A DNA stretch of 64,000 bases, from positions 50,658 to 114,657 of the forward strand of contig NZ_JAAAPJ010000026.1 of the NCBI RefSeq assembly GCF_009909145.1. The letters are read 5' to 3'. The stretch's first letter is position 1, and each line of letters begins with the position of its first letter. The translations under genes were made by a program, and so were the position numbers. Shown here in pieces: positions 50,012-58,952 of the stretch. The notes under the pieces are model-generated. The model was not told where the DNA came from. It saw only the letters and a list, made by a program, of their open reading frames with translations, and did no database searches. Source of the DNA: Corallococcus silvisoli (GTDB taxonomy: Bacteria > Myxococcota > Myxococcia > Myxococcales > Myxococcaceae).

Positions 50012-51193
50012 CTAGCGACGCATCTTTCGTACGTTCAGGTACTGGAGACTGAGATCGGCCTGGGCATAGGCGTCCTGGACGAGGCCCTGGAAGCCGTCCT
50101 CGCCGAAGACGCTGTGGCAGGTCATCGCGGCGACATCCAAGAGCATGGGGAAGCCCTGCTCCGGGCGCAGGATGCTGTCCGCCATGGCGATGCGCACCGC
50201 GAAGTGGACGTGCTCCTGGTGCGCGTAGAAGAGGCGGGGCGGTGAGTTGTTCGACGCGCGGTACAGCCCCATGACGACCTGGGGGCAGTACTCGCGGACA
50301 AAGGCGGTCGCCATCCTCAATCCCTCTTCGTCGTACCGCCAGCCATCCAGGATCTCCTGACCGTACGTCTCCAGCGTCTCGAGGATGGCGTACTCGCCCA
50401 TGTCGAGCGAATGCCCCAGCGTGAGGAAGCCCCGGTGCTCGAGTCTCTCGGTGACGAAGACGAACTTCTGCTGCCGGTCCACGAGATTCCTGAGCATCTG
50501 GATCGATGCCTCCAGCAGCCCCCGGTAGCCAGACCCGGTGACGAGCTCGTAGGGGAGCGGGTTTCCCAGCCCGATGCGCCACTCCGCCTGGAGCCGTTCG
50601 ACAAGGATGGCCCGCTCCGCGTAGGTGCGGATGCCTCGGGTGGCCAGCCTCGACAGGCTGTCCTTGTTCCGAGGCGCCTTGCGCGAGCGTGTCTCCCGCT
50701 GCTCGATGTAGTCCCGGGCCTGCTTGAAGGGGTCGTCCATCTGGAACGTGACCTCCTTGCGGAACAGCCGCTGGGAGAATGTCCCGGAGGAGCCGCCATA
50801 GCCGACCGCGGCGATGCCCAGCTGCGTGATGCCCAGCGCCAGCGTGTCGTGGGACACCGCGCGTCCGTTCACCGCCTCCACGTTGCCCCGGAAGAGGTAT
50901 CCGTCGAGAACCGCCCGCAGCTGGGCCTCGGTCGCGTGGTAGACGCCCGCGCCCTTGGGGGCATGGGGGCCCGTCTTCAGGAGCGGCAGCAGCTTCTCGC
51001 GCACGGTGGCGCGGAGCACGTCCTCCTTGCGCATGGCGCCGCCAATGTGCTCCCGGAAGGCACGCAGGATGGCTTCCACGTCAAAGCCATCCGCCCACCG
51101 TTCCAGGTCGAGCGTCTGGGCCAGCGTCTCGCCGAAGGACTCGAGGTAGTCCCTGTCGCCCGCGAAATCATTGTCGTCGAGGGGATCCGACAT
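50012..51193 (-). CDS. NurA-domain-like putative nuclease partner of HerA
   Basis: The protein has 393 residues from ATG 51193, preceded by AAAGGAG. Sequence similarity to NurA is only suggestive: an N-terminal region is followed by AVLDGYLFRGNVEAVNGRAVSHDTLALGITQLGIAAVGY, which resembles the first NurA strand block with its DG, then FVFVTERLEHRG, and near the end HFAVRIAMADSILRPEQGFPMLLDVAAMTCHSVF, which resembles the R-x-E-x-P and GYP-x-x-L-x-x-A-H elements. The position between an ImmA/IrrE gene and HerA fits a nuclease. Some expected acidic ligands are not obvious, so the nuclease call is tentative. Confidence 0.55.
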   Translation of the reverse strand: MSDPLDDNDFAGDRDYLESFGETLAQTLDLERWADGFDVEAILRAFREHIGGAMRKEDVLRATVREKLLPLLKTGPHAPKGAGVYHATEAQLRAVLDGYLFRGNVEAVNGRAVSHDTLALGITQLGIAAVGYGGSSGTFSQRLFRKEVTFQMDDPFKQARDYIEQRETRSRKAPRNKDSLSRLATRGIRTYAERAILVERLQAEWRIGLGNPLPYELVTGSGYRGLLEASIQMLRNLVDRQQKFVFVTERLEHRGFLTLGHSLDMGEYAILETLETYGQEILDGWRYDEEGLRMATAFVREYCPQVVMGLYRASNNSPPRLFYAHQEHVHFAVRIAMADSILRPEQGFPMLLDVAAMTCHSVFGEDGFQGLVQDAYAQADLSLQYLNVRKMRR

Positions 51194-51195
51194 GG

Positions 51196-51933
51196 CTAAC
51201 TCGGGCTCCTTTCGCCCAGCACGGATGCCAGGGAGAAGCGAGGGGCACCTGCTCGCCTGCGCAGCACCCGCGCATAGGCTTCGGCCTTCCGGAGTGGCAG
51301 GCCGAACGACCGCTGGAGTCGTGCGGCCTGCTCCTCATGGGTGCCTTGCTTCATGAATGGCGATGCGACGGATTCGGGCGCGAGCCATTCAAAGGCGAGG
51401 CGGTCCGCGCGTTGCTCGGCGCGGAAGACATCCCCGGTATCGATGGCGCCGGTGTCGTCCCGCTCCATCAGGTGGCTCTGGTCTTTCACCGGGACGCCGT
51501 CCAGCGCCGAGGTCAGCAGCTGCTCCTGCGTGGGGCGCTCCTGATTGTCGAGCACGGGAAGGATGCTCTCGCCAAAGAAGCGGAGCGCCCTCCGTCGTGG
51601 GGTCAGATGGTCGAGAACGAAGTGTGCGAGCTCGTGCGCGCACGTGAACCGCTGCTCTTCGACGGGGTCGCTGCGAGAGTAGAAGAGGAAGGCCGTCCCT
51701 CGCATGGGCACGATGCAGCCATGCATGTCCCGGTCGTCGTTTCCCTTGACGGGAATGGACTTCCATCCGCGCCGGGAGAGGTAGGCGCGGATGGAGTGGG
51801 GGCGCACCTCATCAAGGCAGACGAAGCTGACCGGCAGGATCTTCTGCGCGTCCGCGACGATGGCGCGAGGAAACGTGCCTGGCAGGGGGAGCCCCGCCAA
51901 CTCGAGCGCGTCCCTCAGCCAGCGCTCCCTCAT
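51196..51933 (-). CDS. ImmA/IrrE-family metallopeptidase
   Basis: The protein has 245 residues. The zinc site is H100-E-L-A-H104, with a third-ligand-type element E173-Q-R-A-D-R-L-A-F-E-W-L-A-P downstream, the spacing and content of ImmA/IrrE (COG2856) enzymes. In Deinococcus IrrE cleaves the DdrO repressor, and ImmA inactivates a phage repressor; the partner here is likely the small HTH protein whose gene overlaps its start by four bases (ATGA). The remaining C-terminal part ends in basic RRRAGAPRF. Its stop lies two bases from the next start. Confidence 0.9.
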   Translation of the reverse strand: MRERWLRDALELAGLPLPGTFPRAIVADAQKILPVSFVCLDEVRPHSIRAYLSRRGWKSIPVKGNDDRDMHGCIVPMRGTAFLFYSRSDPVEEQRFTCAHELAHFVLDHLTPRRRALRFFGESILPVLDNQERPTQEQLLTSALDGVPVKDQSHLMERDDTGAIDTGDVFRAEQRADRLAFEWLAPESVASPFMKQGTHEEQAARLQRSFGLPLRKAEAYARVLRRRAGAPRFSLASVLGERSPS

Positions 51934-52295
51934 GATTTCTTCTCGCGGTCACGAGCGGCCAGCACGATGTCCCGCTCCCCATGATCAAAAGGGCTGTTCT
52001 CCTCGGCGATGAGCGCTGCCGTGGCCTCCATGTCACGCAGGACCTTGGAGAGTTCGAAGGAGTCGATGCCGAAGTGCTCGGCGATCTGGTTCACGTGCTC
52101 GGAGAACGTCGCTCCTTCGGGCTTCCGGCACAGGGAGACCCAGTGGAGTGTTTCCACGGTGCAGCCCAGCCGCTGCGCGAGCGCCTGGACCGACAGCTCT
52201 TCCAGGTCTCGGTACCAGGCGAACACAGAGCCCAGCATCTCCGGAACACGCGCACCACGTTCGGCCGCTGCTTCCAGCCAGTCAGGATTCGTCAT
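51930..52295 (-). CDS. Small XRE-type helix-turn-helix protein, probable substrate of the adjacent protease
   Basis: The protein has 121 residues. A helix-turn-helix is visible at about 30-80 (LEELSVQALAQRLGCTVETLHWVSLCRKPEG) followed by a second helical region (HVNQIAEHFGIDSFELSKVLRDME). The length and partner resemble DdrO (about 130 residues), the repressor cut by IrrE in Deinococcus, though sequence homology was not tested. It overlaps both neighbours: 14 bases with the sigma-like gene and four with the protease. Probably the transcriptional repressor of this operon. Confidence 0.72.
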   Translation of the reverse strand: MTNPDWLEAAAERGARVPEMLGSVFAWYRDLEELSVQALAQRLGCTVETLHWVSLCRKPEGATFSEHVNQIAEHFGIDSFELSKVLRDMEATAALIAEENSPFDHGERDIVLAARDREKKS

Positions 52296-52884
52296 GGGAG
52301 TCCTCCTCCTTTCCGAGCCGCCTCAGCTGCTTGAAGAGGCGATCGCGGTTCTGCTTCACCACCCGCTTCCGTTCGGTCTCGGGCAGCGCTTCCATGCCCA
52401 GCGGGCGGGCCAATTCCAGGGTTGAGCTCTCTCCCTGAAGGACCAGCCTGAGCATTCCCAAGTCGCTGGGCTTCAGGTTTCGGCGCTCGAGTCTCTTCAG
52501 GGCCAGGGCGGTTTCCACGGCTGCCTCCATCACTTCTTTCGGAGGCCTCGCCCGGAGTTCGACGACGTCCGCGTATTTCTGTTCGCGCAGGAGCCGCCGC
52601 TGGTTGGAACGCCGTGAGTCCAACACATTCATCTTGGCCGCATGCGTCAGGTAACTGCGCAGGAGCGATTGCTGCCGGTCATAGCGCTCGGGGTCGGTCA
52701 GGTAGTCGAAGACCGCCCGGAGCGCGCAATCCCGAGCTTCTTCCGCGTCGCAGTGCATCTCCGTCGTCAGCGTCCTCAGCATGAATGACATGAAGAGCTT
52801 GAAGACCTCGGTGTTCGCGACGGGCATCCGCTTCACGACCCGCTCGTGGAGCGCCCACTCCTCTTCTCTTGTTGGGAAGCTCAT
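52282..52884 (-). CDS. Sigma-factor-like protein, ECF-type
   Basis: The protein has 200 residues from ATG 52884. Residues about 25-95 match sigma region 2 (DAEEARDCALRAVFDYLTDPERYDRQQSLLRSYLTHAAKMNVLDSRRSNQRR), including the D-R-R basic stretch that contacts DNA and core enzyme. Region 4 is less clear but a C-terminal helical segment with LKPSDLGMLRLVLQGESSTLELARPLG and a KRVVKQNRDRLFKQLRRLG recognition-like helix is present. No anti-sigma gene is adjacent; control may instead come through the HTH/IrrE pair. First gene of the five-gene unit. Confidence 0.75.
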   Translation of the reverse strand: MSFPTREEEWALHERVVKRMPVANTEVFKLFMSFMLRTLTTEMHCDAEEARDCALRAVFDYLTDPERYDRQQSLLRSYLTHAAKMNVLDSRRSNQRRLLREQKYADVVELRARPPKEVMEAAVETALALKRLERRNLKPSDLGMLRLVLQGESSTLELARPLGMEALPETERKRVVKQNRDRLFKQLRRLGKEEDSHDES

Positions 52885-53012
52885 CCCCCACACCTCGTTG
52901 CCATGCACATGCCCGCTTTCAGGTTTGGCGACGGTTCGTCTGGACTTTCGTTACAGCCCTGGGAAGTTCGACGACGAAGCGTCTCCGTCCGAGCCGGGAG
53001 GTTGGCGGCATC

Positions 53013-53098
53013 AAGGACCGGTGTCTGTACCTCTGAGGGGGTACTGCCTTTAAGGACATGGGTCCTTCGCGATCCCCCCCCCGGATCGAAAAGGACCC
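53013..53098. repeat. Cluster of inverted repeats upstream of the five-gene operon
   Basis: Four AAGGAC/GTCCTT elements lie at 53013-53019, 53052-53057, 53060-53067 and 53091-53098. The last two form the outer arms of a hairpin (GGGTCCTT ... AAGGACCC) with an inner CGATCC/GGATCG stem around a loop of C residues; the 53052 and 53062 copies form a second, mutually exclusive hairpin (AAGGAC-ATGG-GTCCTT). A further dyad GTACC...GGTAC spans 53027-53044. The stretch lies between the aspD stop and the sigma-like gene. It may be an aspD terminator (no U tract), operators or an attenuator. Confidence 0.55.
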
Positions 53099-53121
53099 CG
53101 TGATACGTCATTGCGCGTGGC

Positions 53122-54804
53122 TCAGTGCAGGTCTGGAGGCAGCGCGCCCCCGGCCTCCAGCCATTCATCAATGGCCCGGCGCACGACGTCCTGGAGGTCG
53201 CTTCCGATCCGCGGATAGGCCGTCTCATCCAGGTTCGCCAGCGAGACACGGGCGGACCAGGGAGGTCCTTCGAAGCCACTGCCGTTGAGCAACACCACGC
53301 CGTGGCGGCGAGCCAGCGTGAACACGATGTCCAGCGGGTCGTGGTGCGCCTCCACGAAACGGATGAAATCCTCGCCAATGTGCTCGCGGCACCAGGCCTC
53401 CAGATCCAGCGTCTGATAGTAGGCCGTGCGCAGCGGGTCTTTCTTCAAGTGAAGGCCCATGCCTTCGAACAGCGCCTCGAGCCGTTCGTGGCAGATGCGC
53501 TGGCAGCGCTTCTTGTAGACGTCGTGCTTGTCCAGCAGTGAGAACAGCGAGAACAGCGTCATCTGCAGTTGCTGCGGCAGCGACAGGCCCGCGGTGTGGT
53601 TCAGCGCCACGGCCCGGCTGTCCGCCACCATCCGGTCGATGAACTTCATCCGGTCCGGGTCCAACGTGATGGAGCCGTAGCGCTTCTCCAGACGAGCGCG
53701 CTCCGGCGCGGGCTGCCGCGCGAGGGCTTCATCCAGGATGTTGTCCTCATGCAGGGCCACCACGCCCAGCCGCCAGCCCGTGCAGCCGAAGTGCTTGGAG
53801 TACGAGTAGACCAGCAGCGTGTTGCGCGGCAGGTCCGCGGCGAGCGAGCGGAAGCCGTTGACGAACGTGCCGTAGACATCATCCGTGATGATCAACAGGT
53901 CCGGCCGACGCGTGCGCACCAGCTCCACCAGACGGTCGATGGACTCCTTCCGGATGGCCACCGCGCCTGGGTTGGAGGGATTGACGACGAAGAAGGCCTT
54001 GATGCGCGGATCCTCCAGCTTGCGCAGCTCCGCGTCCGGGTACTGCCACGTGTGCATCCCATCCTTCGTATGGGTGCGCTGCTGGATGTCCACCGTGCGC
54101 AGGTCGAACTCCTCCAGGCGGGGAATCTCCAGGTACGGCGTGAAGATGGGGGCCCCCAGGGCGATGGTGTCTCCCTTGCGGAGCAGGCCGTTCACCATCA
54201 GCGACCGGAAGAGATAGGTCATCGCCGCGGTGCCCCCCTCGACCGCGAAGAGGTCGAAGCGGCCATGGTGCGGCTTGCCGCCGCACAGCTCCCGCATCAG
54301 GTACTCGTGCACGATGCGCTCGGCATGGACGAGCATCCGGTCCGGCACCGGGTAGTTGTCTCCGATGACGGCGTCGGTGAGCTCCCAGACGAACCGGTCG
54401 GGGTTGAAGCCGAGCTCCGTCTCTCCGTATGCCAGCGCACCGCGCAGCAACTGCACGGCCTCCGCGTCGTCGCTCGCATCCAGGAAGTCGTGCAGGCGCC
54501 GGGCGATGCCCGGCGACCTCGGCATGCCCGCGAGCCCCACGTCTGGCTCATCCCAGGCGCGCCGGCTCTCCGCGAGCGCGAACTGGCCCAGCAGGAAGAA
54601 GGCCTCGCGGGGCGTGGTCGCGATCCAGTTGGGGTTGCCTCGGCCCGCGTTGAGCATCACCGCCGCCCGGGTCTTCACGGCCTCGTCGGCGACATGGATG
54701 AGCTCGTCCTTCAGCTCGAAGGGGCTGAGCTTGCGCAGCTCACTTTCAGAGGGAGTCTCCTCATCGGAGGGAGACAGCGAGTCCTCGGGCGTCTGCTCGG
54801 TCAT
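53122..54804 (-). CDS. aspD: Bifunctional aspartate aminotransferase / aspartate 4-decarboxylase
   Basis: The protein has 560 residues from ATG 54804, eight bases after GGAGG; a GTG nine bases upstream is closer to that site than normal. The length exceeds ordinary aminotransferases and matches the aspartate 4-decarboxylase group (EC 4.1.1.12), which makes L-alanine from aspartate as dodecamers. The PLP fold I core is evident: FAVEGGTAAMTYLFRSL, GAPIFTPYLEI, FVVNPSNPGAVAI, ITDDVYGTFV, and YSYSKHFGCTGWRLG with the Schiff-base Lys. C-terminal segments LNGSGFEGPPWSARVSLANL are also typical. The 270 bases to hrpA contain both promoters. Confidence 0.88.
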   Translation of the reverse strand: MTEQTPEDSLSPSDEETPSESELRKLSPFELKDELIHVADEAVKTRAAVMLNAGRGNPNWIATTPREAFFLLGQFALAESRRAWDEPDVGLAGMPRSPGIARRLHDFLDASDDAEAVQLLRGALAYGETELGFNPDRFVWELTDAVIGDNYPVPDRMLVHAERIVHEYLMRELCGGKPHHGRFDLFAVEGGTAAMTYLFRSLMVNGLLRKGDTIALGAPIFTPYLEIPRLEEFDLRTVDIQQRTHTKDGMHTWQYPDAELRKLEDPRIKAFFVVNPSNPGAVAIRKESIDRLVELVRTRRPDLLIITDDVYGTFVNGFRSLAADLPRNTLLVYSYSKHFGCTGWRLGVVALHEDNILDEALARQPAPERARLEKRYGSITLDPDRMKFIDRMVADSRAVALNHTAGLSLPQQLQMTLFSLFSLLDKHDVYKKRCQRICHERLEALFEGMGLHLKKDPLRTAYYQTLDLEAWCREHIGEDFIRFVEAHHDPLDIVFTLARRHGVVLLNGSGFEGPPWSARVSLANLDETAYPRIGSDLQDVVRRAIDEWLEAGGALPPDLH

Positions 54805-55074
54805 GGCGGCCACCTCCAGCGTCCGCTCAACAGTGAGTCACCCTCCAGGCGCGAACCATGGGCCACGGGGAAGGGGGAGCGGCACCAGCGAGCGGCGCGA
54901 CGGTGGAGCGCCGGGGGCGCCGGGGGCGGACCCCTCCCACCGCGCGTGCCTCCCTGGGTCGGCCCTGGTGCCAGCGGGTGTGCGGGGAGCAGTCCCCCAG
55001 GAACGCCAGGCGCGCAGGCGAACACACGATTCGTCAGGGGCGGAGCGTGCGCTTCAGTGCTAGGCCATGGTGCC

Positions 55075-58000
55075 ATGTCCGGCGACTCACCCGTTCCCAC
55101 CTCCGGCGGCTTGCCCACCCTGCACTTCCCCCCCGAGCTCCCCATCTCGAGCCGGGTGGAGGACATCACCGCGGCCATCACCTCCCATCAGGTGGTCATT
55201 GTCGCGGGCGCCACCGGCTCCGGGAAGACGACGCAGCTTCCGAAAATCCTGCTCGCCATGGGGCGCGGCCGCCCGCGCCAGATTGGCGTCACCCAGCCCC
55301 GGCGCATCGCCGCGACGAGCGTGGCGGCGCGTGTGGCACGCGAGCTCGGCACGGAGCTGGGCACGGACGTCGGCTACCAGATTCGCTTCGAGGACCGCTC
55401 GTCACGGCGGACGGCCGTGAAGTTCATGACCGACGGGGTCCTGCTCGCGCAGATTCACAGCGACCCGCTCCTGAGCCGCTACGACACGATCGTGCTCGAC
55501 GAGGCCCACGAGCGCAGCCTCACCATCGACTTCCTGCTCGGGTGGCTCAAGCGCATCCTCCCCAGGCGCCCCGACCTCAAGGTCGTGGTGAGCTCGGCCA
55601 CCATCGAGACCGAGCGCTTCTCGCAGTTCTTCGGAGGGGCTCCGGTCATCCAGGTGGAGGGCCGTACCTTCCCGGTGGACGTGCTCTACGAGCCGCCTCC
55701 CGAGGACGCGGAGCTCGCCGACGCCGTCGCCGATTCGGTGGCGAACGTGCTCTCGCTCGACCCGGACGGGGACGTCCTCGTGTTCCTCCCCGGGGAGCGC
55801 GAGATCCGCGAGGCCGAGAACGCGCTGAACGCGCGCGAACTGCGCGGCACGGTGGTGCAACCCCTGTATTCGCGCCTGTCGGCCTCCGAGCAGTCGCGCG
55901 TCTTCGCCACCATCCCTCAGCGCCGGGTCATCCTCTCCACCAACGTCGCGGAGACGTCCGTCACCATCCCGGGGATCGTGTACGTCGTGGACACGGGGGT
56001 GGCGCGCCTGTCTCGCTACGAGCCACGCTCGGGCACCACGCGCCTGCACATCGAGCCGGTCTCCCAGGCCAGCGCCGACCAGCGCAAGGGGCGCTGTGGC
56101 CGCGTGCGCGAGGGGATCTGCGTGCGCCTCTACGACGAGGTGAGCTTCACCACGCGGCCCGCCTTCACCGACCCGGAGATCAAGCGCACCGGGCTCGCGG
56201 GGGTCATCCTGCGGATGAAGTCCCTCGGCCTCGGTGACGTCGAGGACTTCCCCTTCCTCGACCCGCCCCAGCCGAAGGCCATCGCCGAGGGCTGGCGGGT
56301 GCTCGAGGAGCTCGGGGCCATCCAGGGCAAGGAGCGCGCCTTGACGCCGCTCGGCCACCAGCTCGCGCGCTTCCCGGTGGACCCGCGCATCGCGCGGATG
56401 ATCCTCGCCGGCGCCGAGTACGGGTGCCTGGACGAGGTGCTCATCATCGCCGCGGCGCTCAACCTTCAGGACCCGCGCGAGCGGCCTAGGGAGCTCGCGC
56501 AGAAGGCGGACGCGCTGCACGCGCGCTTTCGTGACGAGCACTCGGACTTCACGGGGCTCCTCAAGCTGTGGGCGTTCGTGCGCGAGGCCGAGGGCCGGGG
56601 GACGTCCCATCTGCGGCGCGTGTGCCGGGACAACTTCCTGTCCTTCCTGCGGGTGCGCGAGTGGCGGGACGTCCAGCGCCAGCTCGAGGAGACCGTCCGC
56701 GAGCTGCGCCTGTCGCGCAAGGGCCGGGGCGCCCCGGCGCGCGGGGACGTCCTGCACCAGGCGCTGCTCACCGGGCTGCTGTCCCGCATCGGCCAGTGGA
56801 ATCCGGAGCAGCGCCACTACACGGGCGCGAAGCAGACGCGCTTCATGGTTCACCCCTCGTCGGCGCTCGCGAAAAAGCCCCCCGCCTGGGGGATGGCGTT
56901 CGAGCTCGTGGAGACGTCCCAGTTGTTCGCGCGCACCGTGGCGAAGCTCGACCCGGAGTGGCTCGCGGCGGCGGCCCCCCACCTGCTCAAGCGCAGCTTC
57001 TCCGAACCGCACTGGTCGGAGAAGTCCGCGCGCGCCGTCGTGAAGGAGAACGCGACCCTCTTCGGGCTTCAGGTCTTCAAGGAGCGCCCGGTGGCCCTGG
57101 CCAGCATGGACCCCGCCCGGGCGCGGCTGATGTTCCTGGAGCACGCCCTGGTGCGCGGCGAGTACCGCACCCGGGGGGCGTTCCAGGAGGAGAACCGCGA
57201 GGTGCTCGAGCGCGTGGCGCGCCTGCGGGACAAGGCCCGACGCAGCGAGCTGCTCGACAGCGAGGCGCTGCTGACGTTCTTCGACCAGCGCCTCCCGGCG
57301 GACGTGACGGACGGAGCGAGCTTCGAGGCCTGGCGCCGCAAGGCCGAGGCGGCCGACCCCGACGTGCTCGTCCTCTCGATGGAGGATGCCCTCTCGCACG
57401 ACCCGGGCCTGTCCCCGGCGCACTACCCGGATGCCATCACCCTGCACGGCGCGTCCGTGCCGGTGACGTACACCTTCGACCCCGCGGCCGAGGACGACGG
57501 CATCACCCTGAGCGTGCCGCTGCTGCTGCTCGCCCAGCTGGCCCCGGGGGAGCTCGACTGGACCATCCCCGGGTGGCAGCGGGAGAAGCTCACCGCCCTG
57601 CTCGAGCAGATCCCCCGCGCCCAGCGCAAGCAGCTGGGGCCGGTGCCGGCCCTGGTCGACCGTCTCGAGAAGGAGCTGGTGCCCTTCCGCGGGCCGCTGA
57701 TTCCAGCGCTCGCGCGCGCGGTGTCCCGGCTGTGCGGCGTGGACGTGCCCGAGGAGTCCTTCCGGACGGATGTCGTGGCGCCGTACCTGCGCATCACGCT
57801 CCGGGTGCTCGACGAGCGGGGGAAGGAGCTCGCGCGGAGCCGCGACGCCGACGCGCTGCTCGAGCAGCACGGGGGACGTGCACGGGCGGTGCTGCGCAGC
57901 GTGGCACCGGCTTCGGACTGGGAGCGAAAGGGGCTGACCGCCTGGACCTTCGGCGAGCTGCCCCCCGTGGTCGCCCGGCGGGTCGGCGGGCTCGAGCTCC

Positions 58001-58785
58001 GCAGCCACCCCGCGCTCGTCGATCGGGGCGCCGCCGTGGACCTGGTGCTGCTCGAGACCTCGGCCGCCGCCGACGCGGCCACGCGCACGGGGGTCCGTCG
58101 GTTGCTGATGATCGCCGCGCGCGGGCATGTGGCCGTCAGCGCCGCGCGCATGCCGCCGCCCTTCCCATCCCTGGACGGCGCGCCGCCCGCACGAGGTCAG
58201 GCCGACAGCTTCCGGGCGCTCGTCCTCGCACGCAGCGTCGATGATGCGTTCAAGCTCGCACCGGGCGCGCCGCTGCCCCGCACGAAGGCGGCCTTCGAGG
58301 CGCTGGTCCAAGAGGGCTCGCCGCGCATCGAGCAGGTGGCCCGGGACTGGGCGAACGCCGTCGTCGCCACCTCCATGGAGCTCTCCGAGACGCTCGCCGC
58401 GCTCAAGGCCGCATCCAAGGGGCCGAGCGGCGCGGCGGCCGTGCGGGACATCCGCTCACAGCTCGGGCAGCTGTTCCCCGAGAAGCTCATCGAGTGGATC
58501 CCCCTCGTGCGCCTGCTGAGCTACTCGCGCTACCTCCGCGCGGCCCGAGCACGGCTGTCGCGTGCGGTGGCGAACCCCAGCAAGGACGCGGGGAAGGCCG
58601 CGCCCTTCACCCCCCTATGGGAGGCCTTCCTCGCCAGGTGCGCCACCGCCCGTGACCAGGAGGCGGCGCAGGAGCTGCGGTGGGCTTTCGAGGAGCTCCG
58701 CGTGGCCATCTTCGCTCCGGAGGTGACGACGCCCGTGTCGGTGACGGTGGCGAAGGTCGGCGCGGCCCTCGCGGCCCTGCGCTAG
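55075..58785 (+). CDS. hrpA: ATP-dependent RNA helicase HrpA (DEAH family)
   Basis: The protein has 1236 residues from ATG 55075, close to the 1300 of E. coli HrpA. RecA-like domain motifs are present: Walker A GATGSGKTTQLPK, Ia TQPRRIAATSVA, motif II DEAH in VLDEAHERSLTIDFLLG, SAT in VVSSATIETERF, and motif VI SADQRKGRCGRVREG. The long C-terminal part (about 620-1236) fits the OB fold and DUF3418 tail unique to HrpA. The protein rescues stalled ribosomes and remodels RNA in bacteria. An in-frame extension upstream to 53569 crosses the aspD gene and is an artefact. Confidence 0.95.
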   Translation: MSGDSPVPTSGGLPTLHFPPELPISSRVEDITAAITSHQVVIVAGATGSGKTTQLPKILLAMGRGRPRQIGVTQPRRIAATSVAARVARELGTELGTDVGYQIRFEDRSSRRTAVKFMTDGVLLAQIHSDPLLSRYDTIVLDEAHERSLTIDFLLGWLKRILPRRPDLKVVVSSATIETERFSQFFGGAPVIQVEGRTFPVDVLYEPPPEDAELADAVADSVANVLSLDPDGDVLVFLPGEREIREAENALNARELRGTVVQPLYSRLSASEQSRVFATIPQRRVILSTNVAETSVTIPGIVYVVDTGVARLSRYEPRSGTTRLHIEPVSQASADQRKGRCGRVREGICVRLYDEVSFTTRPAFTDPEIKRTGLAGVILRMKSLGLGDVEDFPFLDPPQPKAIAEGWRVLEELGAIQGKERALTPLGHQLARFPVDPRIARMILAGAEYGCLDEVLIIAAALNLQDPRERPRELAQKADALHARFRDEHSDFTGLLKLWAFVREAEGRGTSHLRRVCRDNFLSFLRVREWRDVQRQLEETVRELRLSRKGRGAPARGDVLHQALLTGLLSRIGQWNPEQRHYTGAKQTRFMVHPSSALAKKPPAWGMAFELVETSQLFARTVAKLDPEWLAAAAPHLLKRSFSEPHWSEKSARAVVKENATLFGLQVFKERPVALASMDPARARLMFLEHALVRGEYRTRGAFQEENREVLERVARLRDKARRSELLDSEALLTFFDQRLPADVTDGASFEAWRRKAEAADPDVLVLSMEDALSHDPGLSPAHYPDAITLHGASVPVTYTFDPAAEDDGITLSVPLLLLAQLAPGELDWTIPGWQREKLTALLEQIPRAQRKQLGPVPALVDRLEKELVPFRGPLIPALARAVSRLCGVDVPEESFRTDVVAPYLRITLRVLDERGKELARSRDADALLEQHGGRARAVLRSVAPASDWERKGLTAWTFGELPPVVARRVGGLELRSHPALVDRGAAVDLVLLETSAAADAATRTGVRRLLMIAARGHVAVSAARMPPPFPSLDGAPPARGQADSFRALVLARSVDDAFKLAPGAPLPRTKAAFEALVQEGSPRIEQVARDWANAVVATSMELSETLAALKAASKGPSGAAAVRDIRSQLGQLFPEKLIEWIPLVRLLSYSRYLRAARARLSRAVANPSKDAGKAAPFTPLWEAFLARCATARDQEAAQELRWAFEELRVAIFAPEVTTPVSVTVAKVGAALAALR

Positions 58786-58952
58786 ACGCGCGGGGTTGTG
58801 CGTCCTCGGAGCACGGGAAGCGGGGGATGAGCTCGGGCCAAGTCTACCGGTGCGGAAAAAAGACAACCCGGGAGCGCACTTGGCCGAGCAGCGGCGAATG
58901 AATGGGGGAGTCGGGCACACAGCCCGGCTCGCGCACTGGAAGCGAGCCCCCC

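Noticed and set aside
53569..55074. Upstream extension of hrpA
   Set aside because: Runs through the aspD gene in antisense; homologous region starts at 55075.
55402..58311. Long minus-strand frame inside hrpA
   Set aside because: Opposite a full-length helicase with all motifs; the peptide is low-complexity.
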